A stretch of DNA of 64,000 nucleotides from assembly GCF_007992175.1 (NCBI RefSeq), contig NZ_BJZT01000004.1:45447-109446 (forward strand), written 5' to 3'. This DNA comes from Methylobacterium haplocladii. Its GTDB lineage: Bacteria; Pseudomonadota; Alphaproteobacteria; Rhizobiales; Beijerinckiaceae. How positions within the stretch are numbered: position 1 is the first letter of the stretch; each line of letters opens with the position of its first letter. Position numbers and translations under genes: made by a program. Shown piece by piece: positions 8,278 through 17,505 of the stretch. The notes beneath the pieces were generated by a model that was not told the DNA's origin, made no database searches, and saw nothing but the letters and a program-made list of their open reading frames with translations.

Positions 8278-9453
8278 GTGCTCACCGTCTCCATCCTCGG
8301 CGCCACCGGCTCGATCGGCGCCTCGACCACCGACCTGCTCGCGCAGCACACGGACCGCTTCCGCGTCGGCTCCCTTGTCGGCGGCCGCGATGCAGCGGCG
8401 CTCGGCAAGCTTGCCCGCGAGATGAACGCCTCCTTCGCGGCCTTGGCCGACGAGAGTGCCGGGCCGGCTCTCGCCGAGGCGCTGGCGGGTTCCGGCATTC
8501 CCAACGGGGCCGGCGAGAGCGCGGTGCTGGAGGCGGTTTCGCGCGATGCCGACATCGTCGTCGCGGCGGTGAGCGGTGCGGCCGGCCTCAAGCCGACGCA
8601 TGCGGCCTTGCGGCTCGGGCGCACCATCGCGCTCGCCAACAAGGAGAGCCTCGTCTGCGCCGGCGACGCCTTCATGCGCGATGCCAAACGCTACAACGCC
8701 GTGCTGCTGCCGGTGGATTCCGAGCACAACGCTCTGGCGCAGGCGCTCGGCGGCGGGCCGATTTCGGACGTGGCCAAGATGACGATCACCGCGTCCGGCG
8801 GCCCGTTCCGCACCTGGACGCGGGAACGCATCCAAGCGGCGAGCGCTGCGGAGGCGGCCAAGCATCCGACCTGGTCGATGGGGATGAAGATCAACATCGA
8901 CTCGGCCTCGCTGATGAACAAGGGCCTCGAACTGATCGAGGCGCACCACCTGTTCACGATCGGTCACGATCGCCTCGACGTCATCGTGCACCCGCAGTCG
9001 ATCGTGCACGGTCTCATTACATGGCGCGACGGCGCGGTGACGGCGGGCCTCGCCATGCCGGACATGCGGGTGCCGATCGCGCATTGCCTCGGCCTCGGCG
9101 ACCGCCTCTCGATCGCCCGCGGGCGCGGCCTCGATCTCGCCGCCACCGGCAGCCTGACCTTCGAGCCGGTGGATGAAGGCCGCTTCCCCTGTCTCCGGAT
9201 CGCCCGTGCGGCCCTGGCCGACGGCGGCGCCGCGCCGACGGTGATGAACGCGGCCAACGAGATCGCGGTCGCTGCCTTCATCCGCGGCGAGATCGCGTTC
9301 TACGGCATCGCCGAGCTCGTCGAGCGCGCCTGCGAGCATTTCGCGTCGGTCTTCCGCACGGCGCCCGCCGACGTCGACGAGGCGCTGGTGATCGATGCCG
9401 AGGTGCGGACCTGGTCGGCGCGGGCGCTGCCCAAGACCCATGCCGCCGGCTGA
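8278..9453 (+). CDS. dxr: 1-deoxy-D-xylulose-5-phosphate reductoisomerase
   Basis: The 391-residue enzyme converts DXP to methylerythritol phosphate with NADPH, the committed step of non-mevalonate isoprenoid synthesis. It shows the NADPH loop GATGSIG at residues 7-13, ANKESLV near residue 120, the metal-binding VDSEHNAL near residue 145 and SGGPF near 170. I chose the GTG at 8278, preceded by gaggggaag and 11 nt after cdsA, because it puts the Rossmann strand at the very N-terminus. The frame is open far upstream, but that part is the shadow of cdsA. Confidence 0.97.
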   Translation: MLTVSILGATGSIGASTTDLLAQHTDRFRVGSLVGGRDAAALGKLAREMNASFAALADESAGPALAEALAGSGIPNGAGESAVLEAVSRDADIVVAAVSGAAGLKPTHAALRLGRTIALANKESLVCAGDAFMRDAKRYNAVLLPVDSEHNALAQALGGGPISDVAKMTITASGGPFRTWTRERIQAASAAEAAKHPTWSMGMKINIDSASLMNKGLELIEAHHLFTIGHDRLDVIVHPQSIVHGLITWRDGAVTAGLAMPDMRVPIAHCLGLGDRLSIARGRGLDLAATGSLTFEPVDEGRFPCLRIARAALADGGAAPTVMNAANEIAVAAFIRGEIAFYGIAELVERACEHFASVFRTAPADVDEALVIDAEVRTWSARALPKTHAAG

Positions 9454-9600
9454 CGGCGGCGGGGAACAGCGGGAAAAGCGGGCAGCCGGCGGGATGGGGG
9501 CTCGCGAACGGGCGCGGGCCGTGCGACGATCCGGGATTACCGCCGCACTTGCATCCGTGTGCCGACCGGATCACGAAAGCTGCGGCGAGGGGATGGAACG

Positions 9601-10761
9601 ATGGAATTTCTGACCGCCATGAGCGGCACGGCGGCGGGCTTCTTCAGCGCGCTCCTCACCTTTCTCGTCGTGCTGACGATCGTGGTCTTCGTCCACGAGA
9701 TGGGCCATTTCCTCGTCGGACGCTGGTGCGGCGTCGGCGTCCATGCCTTCTCGATCGGCTTCGGGCCGGAGATCGTCGGTTTCAACGACCGGCACGGTAC
9801 GCGCTGGAAGCTCTGCGCGATCCCGCTCGGCGGCTACGTCAAGTTCGTCGGTGACGCCAACGGCGCCAGCGTGCCGGACCCGGAAGCCGTCGCGAAGATG
9901 GATCCGCACGAGCGGGCGATCAGCTTCCCGACCCAACCCGTCGCCAAGCGCGCCGCCATCGTCGCGGCGGGACCGATCGCAAACTTCATCCTGGCGATTG
10001 CCGTCTACAGCGGTGCGATCTGGGTCTCCGGCCGCTACGAGATCCCGCCGCGGGTCGAGGCCGTGATGCCGAACAGCGCCGCCGCGCGCGCCGGCTTCGA
10101 GCCCGGAGACGTCATCAAGGCGATCGACGGCAAGCCGGTCGGCACGTTCAACGGGATGCAGCGGATCGTCTCGACCAACGCCGACGCGAACCTCGTCATC
10201 ACCGTCGAGCGCGCCGGCACCGAGACCCAGCTCAACGCCAAGCCCGAGGTCTACGAGGAGACGACGCCGTTCGGGCGCCATCGTCTCGGCCGGCTCGGCA
10301 TCCAGGGGCCTAAGGGCAACGAGGGCAAGCTGGTCAGCTACGGGCCGGTCGAATCCCTCGCGCTCGGCTCGCAGGAAACCTATTTCATCGTCGAGCGCAC
10401 CATCGACTTCCTCGGCAAGCTCGTCACCGGGCGGGAATCGGTCGACCAGCTCTCCGGCCCGATCGGAATCGCGCGGGTCTCCGGCGAGGTCGCCCGCGTC
10501 GGCGGCGTCGGCGGGATCATCAACTGGATCGCATTCCTCTCGGTCTCGATCGGCCTACTCAACCTGTTTCCGATCCCGCTCCTCGATGGCGGACATCTGA
10601 TGTTCTATGCCTGCGAGGCGATCCGTGGCCGCCCACTGAGCGAGCGCGTGCAGGAGATCGGCTTCCGCATCGGCCTCGCACTGGTTCTGATGCTGATGCT
10701 GTTCGCGACCAAGAACGACATTTTCAACGCGGTCGCGTCCTGGACGTCTGGCGGGACCTGA
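9601..10761 (+). CDS. rseP: RIP metalloprotease, site-2 protease
   Basis: The 386-residue inner-membrane zinc protease cuts transmembrane substrates such as anti-sigma factors and signal-peptide remnants. The zinc motif HEMGH is at residues 32-36 in the first membrane segment; one PDZ domain is visible around residues 150-230 (PNSAAARAGFEPGDVIKAIDG); the second motif NLFPIPLLDGGH near residue 330 supplies the third zinc ligand. Only one PDZ is evident, whereas E. coli RseP has two. The ATG has gaggggatggaacg just before it. It lies between dxr and bamA, the usual order. Confidence 0.95.
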   Translation: MEFLTAMSGTAAGFFSALLTFLVVLTIVVFVHEMGHFLVGRWCGVGVHAFSIGFGPEIVGFNDRHGTRWKLCAIPLGGYVKFVGDANGASVPDPEAVAKMDPHERAISFPTQPVAKRAAIVAAGPIANFILAIAVYSGAIWVSGRYEIPPRVEAVMPNSAAARAGFEPGDVIKAIDGKPVGTFNGMQRIVSTNADANLVITVERAGTETQLNAKPEVYEETTPFGRHRLGRLGIQGPKGNEGKLVSYGPVESLALGSQETYFIVERTIDFLGKLVTGRESVDQLSGPIGIARVSGEVARVGGVGGIINWIAFLSVSIGLLNLFPIPLLDGGHLMFYACEAIRGRPLSERVQEIGFRIGLALVLMLMLFATKNDIFNAVASWTSGGT

Positions 10762-11114
10762 GGCCCGATCCGCCGTCGGCGGCAGGCTCGGGGATATCGG
10801 GTCGGACGCCACGAAAAAGTCTCAAAACCAAGCGTTCACCAACCGTGAAGAAGCTTCGGGGCGTTTGGAAAAACCCTCGGAGCTTCCGACGTTTACGGGG
10901 CATTCACCCTGTTGTGCGATCGTGTGGAACTCCCCCGCATCGTTAAGTTGCCCGAAGGCCACGACCCGTCAAAATCCCCTTGGGTCGTCCCTGTGGCCGT
11001 TGCTTCGCTTCGGAATCCCGATAGAAGCGTGGCTGGGACCAGAGGGCGCTACGCCGCAAAGGCGAGCGTCTGCGGGTGCGAACCCGTACTGATAATAACG
11101 AGACGGGCGAATAC
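10762..11114. other. Spacer before bamA
   Basis: The 353-nt region between rseP and bamA contains no convincing gene. GC-rich inverted segments follow the rseP stop (for example ccgccgtcggcgg near 10771) without a T-tract. The length suggests bamA has its own promoter, but I see no clear promoter elements. A gggtgcgaaccc segment at 11069-11081 resembles a tRNA T-arm, but no tRNA fold surrounds it. Confidence 0.5.
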
Positions 11115-13685
11115 ATGATGTCGATGACGGGGATACGCCGGCGCAAGTCGGCGGAGCGGACCATCGTACTGATCGCCTCCGCAGCTGCCGGTGTCGTTCT
11201 GGGCGGCGCGGCATACGCGCAGCAGATCGTCGTCGAGGGCAACCGCCGGGTCGAAGCCGATACCATTCGCTCCTACGTGACCGGAACGGCCTCCGGGTCG
11301 CCCGAGGAAGCACGGCGCAGCCTGCTCTCCACCGGCCTGTTCTCCGATGTTCAGGTCTCCGCCCGCGGCGGGACCACCGTCGTCCGCGTGCGTGAGAACA
11401 ACGTGATCGGCCGCGTGTTCTTCGAGGGCAACAAGAAGCTCGAAAAGACGACGCTTCAGGGCGTGGTCGAGTCGAAGGATCGTGGGGCGCTCAGCAACGC
11501 CGTGATCGCCGCCGACGTCGAGCGTATCCGCGAGACCTATCGCCGTTCCGGCCGCGGCGGGGCGAAGGTGACCTACCGGTTGGTCGACCTGCCGAACGGC
11601 CGCACCGACGTCGTCTTCCAGGTCGACGAGGGCGACAAGACAGGCGTGCGCGAGATCGTGTTCGTCAACAACAACGCCTTCTCGGAATCGACCCTCAAGG
11701 GGCTGATGACCACCTCCGAGATGAACTTCCTGAGCTTCATCAAGACCTCCGACGTCTACGATCCCGATCGCATCGCCTCCGATCTCGAGATCGTCCGCCG
11801 CTACTACCTGCGCAACGGCTACGCCGACTTCCGCGTGGTCAACGCCGATGCCCGCTACGTCGACGGCGACGGTGAGGCCGGCTGGGTCGTCACGGTCACC
11901 GTCGAAGAGGGCGAGCAGTATACCGTCGGCGCCGTCTCGGTGGATTCCCGCGTGCCGGGCGTCGACCAGGGCTCCCTCGATGGCGAGATCCGCGCCCAGG
12001 TCGGCGACGTTTACAACGCCGAGGACGTCGAGAAGACGCTCTCGGGCGTCACCACCGAGGTCAACCGCCAGGGCTATCCCTTCGCGCAGGTCCGCCCCAC
12101 CGGCCAGCGCGACCGCGCCACCCACCAGGTGGCCCTCGGCTTCGTGGTCGAGGACGGCCCGCGCGTCTACATCGAGCGCATCAACGTGCGCGGCAACACC
12201 CGCACCCGCGACTACGTCATCCGCCGCGAGCTCGATCTCGGCGAGGGCGACGCCTACAACCGCGTGCTGGTCGACCGGGCCGAGCGCCGTCTGAACGGCC
12301 TCGGCTTCTTCAAGAAGGTGCGCTTCTCCAACGAGCCGGGCTCTGCGCCCGACCGCGTGGTGGTGAACATCGACGTCGAGGATCAGCCCACCGGCTCGTT
12401 TTCGGTCTCGGGCGGCTACTCCACCCAGGACGGCATCATCGGCGAGGTCTCGGTCTCCGAGTCGAACTTCCTCGGCCGCGGCCAGTACGTGCGCATCGCC
12501 GGCACCGGCGGCCAGTACGCCAAGGGCGTCGACTTCTCCTTCACCGAGCCGTACTTCCTCGGCTACCGCCTCGCCGCCGGCTTCGATGCCTTCTACAAGT
12601 ATTCGGACCTGACCCGGTACTCGCGCTACGAGACGACCGTCTATGGCGGCCAGCTCCGCATCGGCCTGCCGATCACGCAGGAACTCGGCGTGACGTTCCG
12701 CTACTCGCTCTACAACACCGAGCTGACAGTACCGAATACGCTGAAGCGGCCGTACAACGACTGCTCGGTTCCGATTCCTGGCTACACGGTGCTTAATCCA
12801 GCCGGCACGATCGACCCGACGACTGGGCTGAACGTGAGTGGTCTCGCGGCTTACCCGAACTGTGCGTATGACGGCGAAGCCTCGATCGCGCTCAAGGGCT
12901 CGCAGGGCAACACCCTCACCTCGCTCGTCGGCGCGACGCTCGCCTATTCGACGCTCGACAACATCGCTCGGCCGACCAACGGTTTCTACGGCGAGATCAA
13001 GCCGGACATCGCTGGTCTCGGCGGCGACTCGAAGTTCTTCCGCGTTACCGGCGATGCCCGCTATTACAAGGAAATCTACGAGGACGTCGTCGGCTTCGTA
13101 CGCATCCAGGGCGGTCACATCTCCGCGCTGAACGACGAGCCGCTGCGCATCACCGACCAGTTCTTCCTCGGACCGTCGCTGGTCCGCGGCTTCGCGCCGA
13201 ACGGCATCGGCCCGCGTGACGTCGGAACCTCGGATGCCCGTTCGAACGCCATCGGTGGCACCACCTATTTCGGCGGTACGCTCGAAGTTCAGTTCCCGAT
13301 CCCCGGCATTCCGAAGGATCTCGGCCTGAAGGGCGCCGTGTTCGCCGATGCCGGTACGCTGTTCGGCTACAGCGGTCGGACCCAATTCAACGTGAACGGC
13401 GACGCGTTCATCAACGGTACGCCGCAAGGCGCTGGTGGTATCTGCAATTACACCAGCATCGGTGCCGGCGCGACAAGGGTCGAACCCGAGTGCGTGAACG
13501 TGCGTGATAAGCCCACGATCCGCTCCTCGGTGGGTGCTTCGATCCTCTGGAACTCGCCGCTCGGCCCGATCCGCTTCGACTACGCCTACGCGCTCAGCAA
13601 GGACGAGGGCGTCCAGACCGCCTTCGGCCGCGTCGGCAAAGACCAGATCCAGGCCTTCCGCTTCTCGGGCGGCTCGCGCTTCTGA
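11115..13685 (+). CDS. bamA: Outer membrane protein assembly factor BamA (Omp85)
   Basis: The 856-residue protein inserts beta-barrels into the outer membrane. An N-terminal signal peptide with an unusually long basic start ends near AAYAQQ at about residue 37. Five POTRA-type repeats follow to about residue 430 (for example IVVEGNRRVEADTI, RVFFEGNKKL, INVRGNTRTRDYVI), then the Omp85 barrel, ending in an aromatic Phe as barrel proteins do. The only four cysteines I see, C550/C583 and C777/C793, lie in two insert-like extracellular loops whose codon use is less GC-rich than the rest. Either ATG at 11115 or 11118 could be used. Two hairpins follow the stop codon. Confidence 0.96.
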   Translation: MMSMTGIRRRKSAERTIVLIASAAAGVVLGGAAYAQQIVVEGNRRVEADTIRSYVTGTASGSPEEARRSLLSTGLFSDVQVSARGGTTVVRVRENNVIGRVFFEGNKKLEKTTLQGVVESKDRGALSNAVIAADVERIRETYRRSGRGGAKVTYRLVDLPNGRTDVVFQVDEGDKTGVREIVFVNNNAFSESTLKGLMTTSEMNFLSFIKTSDVYDPDRIASDLEIVRRYYLRNGYADFRVVNADARYVDGDGEAGWVVTVTVEEGEQYTVGAVSVDSRVPGVDQGSLDGEIRAQVGDVYNAEDVEKTLSGVTTEVNRQGYPFAQVRPTGQRDRATHQVALGFVVEDGPRVYIERINVRGNTRTRDYVIRRELDLGEGDAYNRVLVDRAERRLNGLGFFKKVRFSNEPGSAPDRVVVNIDVEDQPTGSFSVSGGYSTQDGIIGEVSVSESNFLGRGQYVRIAGTGGQYAKGVDFSFTEPYFLGYRLAAGFDAFYKYSDLTRYSRYETTVYGGQLRIGLPITQELGVTFRYSLYNTELTVPNTLKRPYNDCSVPIPGYTVLNPAGTIDPTTGLNVSGLAAYPNCAYDGEASIALKGSQGNTLTSLVGATLAYSTLDNIARPTNGFYGEIKPDIAGLGGDSKFFRVTGDARYYKEIYEDVVGFVRIQGGHISALNDEPLRITDQFFLGPSLVRGFAPNGIGPRDVGTSDARSNAIGGTTYFGGTLEVQFPIPGIPKDLGLKGAVFADAGTLFGYSGRTQFNVNGDAFINGTPQGAGGICNYTSIGAGATRVEPECVNVRDKPTIRSSVGASILWNSPLGPIRFDYAYALSKDEGVQTAFGRVGKDQIQAFRFSGGSRF

Positions 13686-13697
13686 TCCGAACGACAG

Positions 13698-13718
13698 GCC
13701 GCCCGGCCCACGGGCGGC
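13698..13718 (+). terminator. Hairpin after bamA (first of two)
   Basis: A perfect 8-bp stem (13698-13705 with 13711-13718) and 5-nt loop lie 12 nt after the bamA stop. It is followed by tctctccc rather than a T-run, so it is a weak terminator or a transcript-stabilising structure. Confidence 0.45.
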
Positions 13719-13730
13719 GCTCTCTCCCGA

Positions 13731-13759
13731 AGCCCGGAAACGCCAGCCGTTTCCGGGCT
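13731..13759 (+). terminator. Strong hairpin after bamA (second of two)
   Basis: A perfect 12-bp stem (13731-13742 with 13748-13759) and 5-nt loop precede ttcctc. The strength and position between bamA and lpxD suggest transcription termination or attenuation, although there is no long T-tract. Confidence 0.55.
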
Positions 13760-13895
13760 TCCTCATGTCCGGAGCGGAGACCGCCTCCCGAGACGGATCG
13801 GGGTCCGCTTCGCCCGAAATTGCCGGGGGTTGTTGGAATCCGGGCGGTTCCGTGGTCTTGGACCGCATGATCGCAGAAACCGTCGTGAACGCCTG

Positions 13896-14957
13896 ATGTC
13901 GGACCGCGCATTCTTTCGGACCAACGGCCCGTTGAGCCTTGCCGGGATTGCCGAGGCGGCGGGGATCCCCTTGCCCGATGGCGCCGATCCGGCCGCTCGG
14001 GTGACCGGCGCGGCTCCCCTCGAGAGCGCCGGTCGGGACGATCTCGCCTATATGGACAACGCCAAGTACGGCGACGCATTGGAGACGACGCGGGCTCGGG
14101 TCTGCCTCGTCTCGAAGCGGTTCGCGACCCGCGTCCCCGCCGGCACCGTCGCGCTCGTCGTGCGCGACCCCTATCGGGTCTACGCGACCCTCCTCGGGCA
14201 GCTTTATTCCGACGCCCTGCGGCCGGGCTCGCTGTTCGACTCCGCCGGCGTGTCGCCCGGCGCGCACGTCCATCCAGAGGCACGCCTCGAAGACGGCGTG
14301 CGCGTCGATCCGGGCGCCGTCATCGGACCGGGTGCCGAGATCGGATCGGGCACCGTGATCGGACCGGGGGCGGCCATCGGCCCGAACGTCTGCGTCGGCC
14401 GTGACTCGTCGATCGGTGCAGGCGCGACCCTGACGAACGCCCTCGTCGGCAACCGCGTCATCCTCCATCCCGGCGTCCGGATCGGCCAGGACGGCTTCGG
14501 CTTCGCCATGGGTGCGGCCGGCCACCTCAAGGTGCCGCAGATCGGCCGGGTCATCATCCAGGACGACGTCGAGATCGGCGCCAACACCACGGTGGACCGC
14601 GGCGCCAGCCGCGACACCGTCATCGGCGAGGGCACCAAGATCGATAACCTCGTCCAGATCGCCCACAACGTGGTGATCGGACGCCATTGCGTGATCGTCT
14701 CGGGCGTCGGCATCTCCGGCTCGACGACGCTGGAGGATTACGTGGTGCTCGGCGGCCAGGTCGGCGTGGTCGGCCACGTGCGCATCGGCATGGGCTCGCA
14801 GATCGCCGGATCGTCCAACGTCAACCGGGACGTACCGCCGGGCTCACGCTGGGGTGGAACGCCGGCCAAGCCCGTCCGGACCTGGTTTCGCGAACTCACC
14901 ACGCTTGCGCGCCTCGCCGAGAAGAGCACCGACAAGGGCGGCGAACCGGAGGCGTAA
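13896..14957 (+). CDS. lpxD: UDP-3-O-(3-hydroxyacyl)glucosamine N-acyltransferase
   Basis: The 353-residue enzyme adds the second 3-hydroxyacyl chain from acyl-ACP in lipid A synthesis. It has the LpxD N-terminal uridine-binding domain (residues 1-100) and a long left-handed beta-helix of hexapeptide repeats (about residues 105-320). The catalytic His is expected in [14 protein letters not shown] near residue 255. The ATG at 13896 follows the bamA gene by 210 nt. In most alphaproteobacteria fabZ, lpxA and lpxB follow; here lpxD is the last gene and ends 9 nt before a convergent gene. Confidence 0.95.
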   Translation: MSDRAFFRTNGPLSLAGIAEAAGIPLPDGADPAARVTGAAPLESAGRDDLAYMDNAKYGDALETTRARVCLVSKRFATRVPAGTVALVVRDPYRVYATLLGQLYSDALRPGSLFDSAGVSPGAHVHPEARLEDGVRVDPGAVIGPGAEIGSGTVIGPGAAIGPNVCVGRDSSIGAGATLTNALVGNRVILHPGVRIGQDGFGFAMGAAGHLKVPQIGRVIIQDDVEIGANTTVDRGASRDTVIGEGTKIDNLVQIAHNVVIGRHCVIVSGVGISGSTTLEDYVVLGGQVGVVGHVRIGMGSQIAGSSNVNRDVPPGSRWGGTPAKPVRTWFRELTTLARLAEKSTDKGGEPEA

Positions 14958-14966
14958 AGGCCTTCG

Positions 14967-15974
14967 TCAGGCCGCGTCGAACAGCGCGCGGATCTCGGGC
15001 GCGCCGGACCAGTGTTCGGTACGGTGGCAGATCAGGCGCGCCCTCGGCATCGCGTCATAAAGCGCGAGGCTCTCCGCAACCAACCCCTCCACACCCAGCA
15101 TCGACGGAGCCGCACCGGGCACTGCGCGCCGCTTGAACGCGTAGGAGCCCGCCAGGCCGTAAACCTCTGCGACCGGTGGGTAGATCGGCCAGATCACGTC
15201 GTCGAGCAGGTCATCGACGAGATAGGCGTCGACGGCGAGGTCGAGGGGAGCGAGACCCGCATCGCGGGCGACACGGCCTGCGAGATCCGCCAGCACGAAC
15301 AGCTTCGGATGATTGATCGCGTGCATGAACGCGCCCCTGCGCGACCAGCGCAGGATCTCGGGCGCGAGATCGACGCCGACGGCCCGGCTCGATCGCGCGA
15401 GGTCGTCGGCGGAGAGTTGCCAACCGTCGAGATAGCCGAGGGCTGCGAAGGTCTCTTGGCGAAACAGCCGGACGATGCGCTGGGCGGACAAGCCGCGCAG
15501 GTATCCGAACAGGACGATGGCCGAGTGGTAGGTGTGGAGCGGGGACGGGACGAGGGCCAGTTCCGCGCCCGCGCCGAAGTCGCCGACATAGACCATGTCG
15601 GGATGGAAGGCCGGAAACACGATCGCCGGAAACAGCCGCGCCCGTGGCAGCATTCCGACCAATTCCGCCGAACCACCATCGCGAAAACGTCCGGTCAGGA
15701 AGGGCTGCGTGAAGACATGGTCGTGGTCCGTCAGACCGTCCGCCAAGGCCTTCAGGCTGCGCCGGCCCCGGCCGAGCGTTCCGATGGGCATCAGCTCGAT
15801 GCGGGCATTCGGCAGCAGCACGGTCAGCGCGCGTGCGACGCCGCGGGCCTGGCAATTGCCGATCACCGCGATCCTCGGCCCGGTGCGGCCAGACGCGGCG
15901 CGATGTATCCCGGTCCAGGGCAGCAGGGCGAGGCCGCGCTGCAAGGCCTGCCGGCCGGTCTCCAGAAGAGCCAC
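14967..15974 (-). CDS. WcbI-type polysaccharide biosynthesis protein (putative acyltransferase)
   Basis: The 335-residue protein carries the IAVIGNCQARG motif near residue 37, which marks the WcbI family, CoA-binding proteins of capsule biosynthesis thought to be acetyltransferases. Other family-like stretches are the VFPAFHPDMVYVGD region and FMHAINHPKLFVL. I chose the GTG at 15974, 7 nt after the stop of the upstream phosphatase gene; the frame extends further but only as that gene's shadow. It is convergent with lpxD. The glycan it acts on is unknown, and no other capsule genes lie nearby. Confidence 0.75.
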   Translation of the reverse strand: MALLETGRQALQRGLALLPWTGIHRAASGRTGPRIAVIGNCQARGVARALTVLLPNARIELMPIGTLGRGRRSLKALADGLTDHDHVFTQPFLTGRFRDGGSAELVGMLPRARLFPAIVFPAFHPDMVYVGDFGAGAELALVPSPLHTYHSAIVLFGYLRGLSAQRIVRLFRQETFAALGYLDGWQLSADDLARSSRAVGVDLAPEILRWSRRGAFMHAINHPKLFVLADLAGRVARDAGLAPLDLAVDAYLVDDLLDDVIWPIYPPVAEVYGLAGSYAFKRRAVPGAAPSMLGVEGLVAESLALYDAMPRARLICHRTEHWSGAPEIRALFDAA

Positions 15975-15981
15975 GCGGCGT

Positions 15982-16707
15982 CTATTCGCGCTTGATGATG
16001 CGGTCGACCACGAGATCAGACCAGAAGCCCGGACGGAAATCGCGCTTGAGCGCTTCGGGATCATAATCGTGCTCGACCCAGTCGAGGAATCCCTGGCCGC
16101 GTGGCTCGCCCTCGCGCAGATACATGGCGAAGAACGCATCGAGGATGCCGGTCTTGGCGAAGCGGAAATGGCCGTAGCGGGGCGACAGCTGCGCCGCAGC
16201 TTCACGGACCGACACGCCCTCGTGCAGGATCAGGAACAGGGCCGCGCCGAGGCCGGCCCGGTCCGCGCCGGACTTGCAGTGCATCACGGCGGGATATTCG
16301 ACGCCGGCGAAAAAATCCGTGGCTGCGAGGATGGTGTCCCTGGCCGGCGCCTCGCGGGAGCGCAGTACGAACTCGACGAGCTTCAGCCCCTCGCGCTCGC
16401 AGGCCTCGCGCTGCAGCTGCCAGGAGCCGTGCTCGCGGCCGCCGCGCAGCGAGATCACGCTTTTGACGCCCTGCCGCCTGAACCAGGCGAGCTGGTGCGG
16501 GCTCGGCTGAGCCGAGCGCCAGATGATGCCGCTGCCGACCCGGTGCCGGTTGAGGTAGGCGAGTCGGAAGACGCCATGGTCGACGAGCAGCATGTTCGCC
16601 CACGCCCCAGCGCGCGAGAGCGGTCCGGCGATCGGCTGCTCGAACTTCGCGATGCGCGCCATGCGCCGCGCGTAGCGCGTCTCGGGGGGAAGGAAGCGGT
16701 TGAACAC
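15982..16707 (-). CDS. Tyrosine/dual-specificity phosphatase family protein
   Basis: The protein contains the cysteine-phosphatase P-loop HCKSGADR (CX5R, with the Cys nucleophile and Arg) and the upstream general-acid region expected for this fold. These enzymes hydrolyse phosphotyrosine or other phosphate esters. I list the GTG at 16707 (241 residues); an ATG at 16662 would give 226 residues and is equally possible. It lies 7 nt before the WcbI-like gene, so the two form an operon, which suggests a role in surface polysaccharide metabolism or control rather than general signalling; that is inference. Confidence 0.8.
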   Translation of the reverse strand: MFNRFLPPETRYARRMARIAKFEQPIAGPLSRAGAWANMLLVDHGVFRLAYLNRHRVGSGIIWRSAQPSPHQLAWFRRQGVKSVISLRGGREHGSWQLQREACEREGLKLVEFVLRSREAPARDTILAATDFFAGVEYPAVMHCKSGADRAGLGAALFLILHEGVSVREAAAQLSPRYGHFRFAKTGILDAFFAMYLREGEPRGQGFLDWVEHDYDPEALKRDFRPGFWSDLVVDRIIKRE

Positions 16708-16881
16708 CTGGACCGGTCGCGGGCGTCTCGGCACGGTTTGCCGGCGCCGCTCTAACAGGCGGCCGGGCACCCGACAACGCGTCGGTCCCTGGCGTGCGGC
16801 CCTTCGCCTTGGTTTCGCCATTGCTCCGGGTCTCCATTTGTCGGCATCATGCACCGACCTGCTTCGGAGGCACCCGCATCC

Positions 16882-17388
16882 ATGAGCACGAAGACCTTCA
16901 GCGTCCGCCGGGCGAAGCCGGCCGATATCGGGATGCTGTCGGCGGTGTTCGACGCGGCTTGGCGGGAAGCCTACCAGGGTGTCATCCCGGGCGTCGCGCT
17001 GGAGCGCTTCATCGCCAAGCGTGGACCCGCCAGCTGGCGCGGGATGATCGGCCGGGGCCGCGGTCTCGCCGCCATGGAATTCGGCGACAATCTCGTCGCC
17101 TACGCCGCGTACGGTCGAGCGCGCGACCGGTCTCTGACGGCCGAGGGCGAGGTCGACGAGATCTACGTGGCGCCGGAATACCAGGGGCTCGGGCTCGGCT
17201 CCCGCCTGTTTCGTGCCGTCCGCAACGATCTCGCCGACCACGGCCTGGCGCGGGTCGGGGTCTGGGCGCTCGCCGACAACGGTCGCGCCCGTGCCTTCTA
17301 CGAGGCGCTCGGCGGCCGCGCCGGACCCGAGGCGATCGAGCGCGTCTCCGGCTCGTGCCTGCCGAAGGTCGGCTACCTGTTCGGCTGA
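16882..17388 (+). CDS. GNAT family N-acetyltransferase
   Basis: The 168-residue protein has the GNAT fold: an N-terminal strand SVRRAKPADIGML, the acetyl-CoA loop EYQGLGLGSRLF near residue 105 (Q/RxxGxG/A) and a C-terminal FYEALGG motif typical of the family. The ATG at 16882 puts the first beta-strand right after the start; an ATG at 16849 is less likely. It is divergent from the phosphatase gene. The acceptor is unknown. Confidence 0.88.
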   Translation: MSTKTFSVRRAKPADIGMLSAVFDAAWREAYQGVIPGVALERFIAKRGPASWRGMIGRGRGLAAMEFGDNLVAYAAYGRARDRSLTAEGEVDEIYVAPEYQGLGLGSRLFRAVRNDLADHGLARVGVWALADNGRARAFYEALGGRAGPEAIERVSGSCLPKVGYLFG

Positions 17389-17505
17389 TAGCGTCACCGA
17401 GAACGCGAAACTGGCCTAACGGCCGATTTCCTTCATGCGTTCGGCGGTTTAGAAGGCCGGGACAGGACAAGAAAGCCGCTCTCGGGCCTCTCAGGAAACG
17501 CCATC

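Noticed and set aside
11060..11090. A tRNA-like T-arm (gggtgcgaaccc) before bamA
   Set aside because: No acceptor, D or anticodon arms can be built around it.
11049..14777. A 1242-codon minus-strand open frame opposite bamA and lpxD
   Set aside because: It is the complement of two well-supported genes, is rich in Asp/Arg/Gly/Val as expected for antisense of GC-rich codons, and has no recognisable domain.
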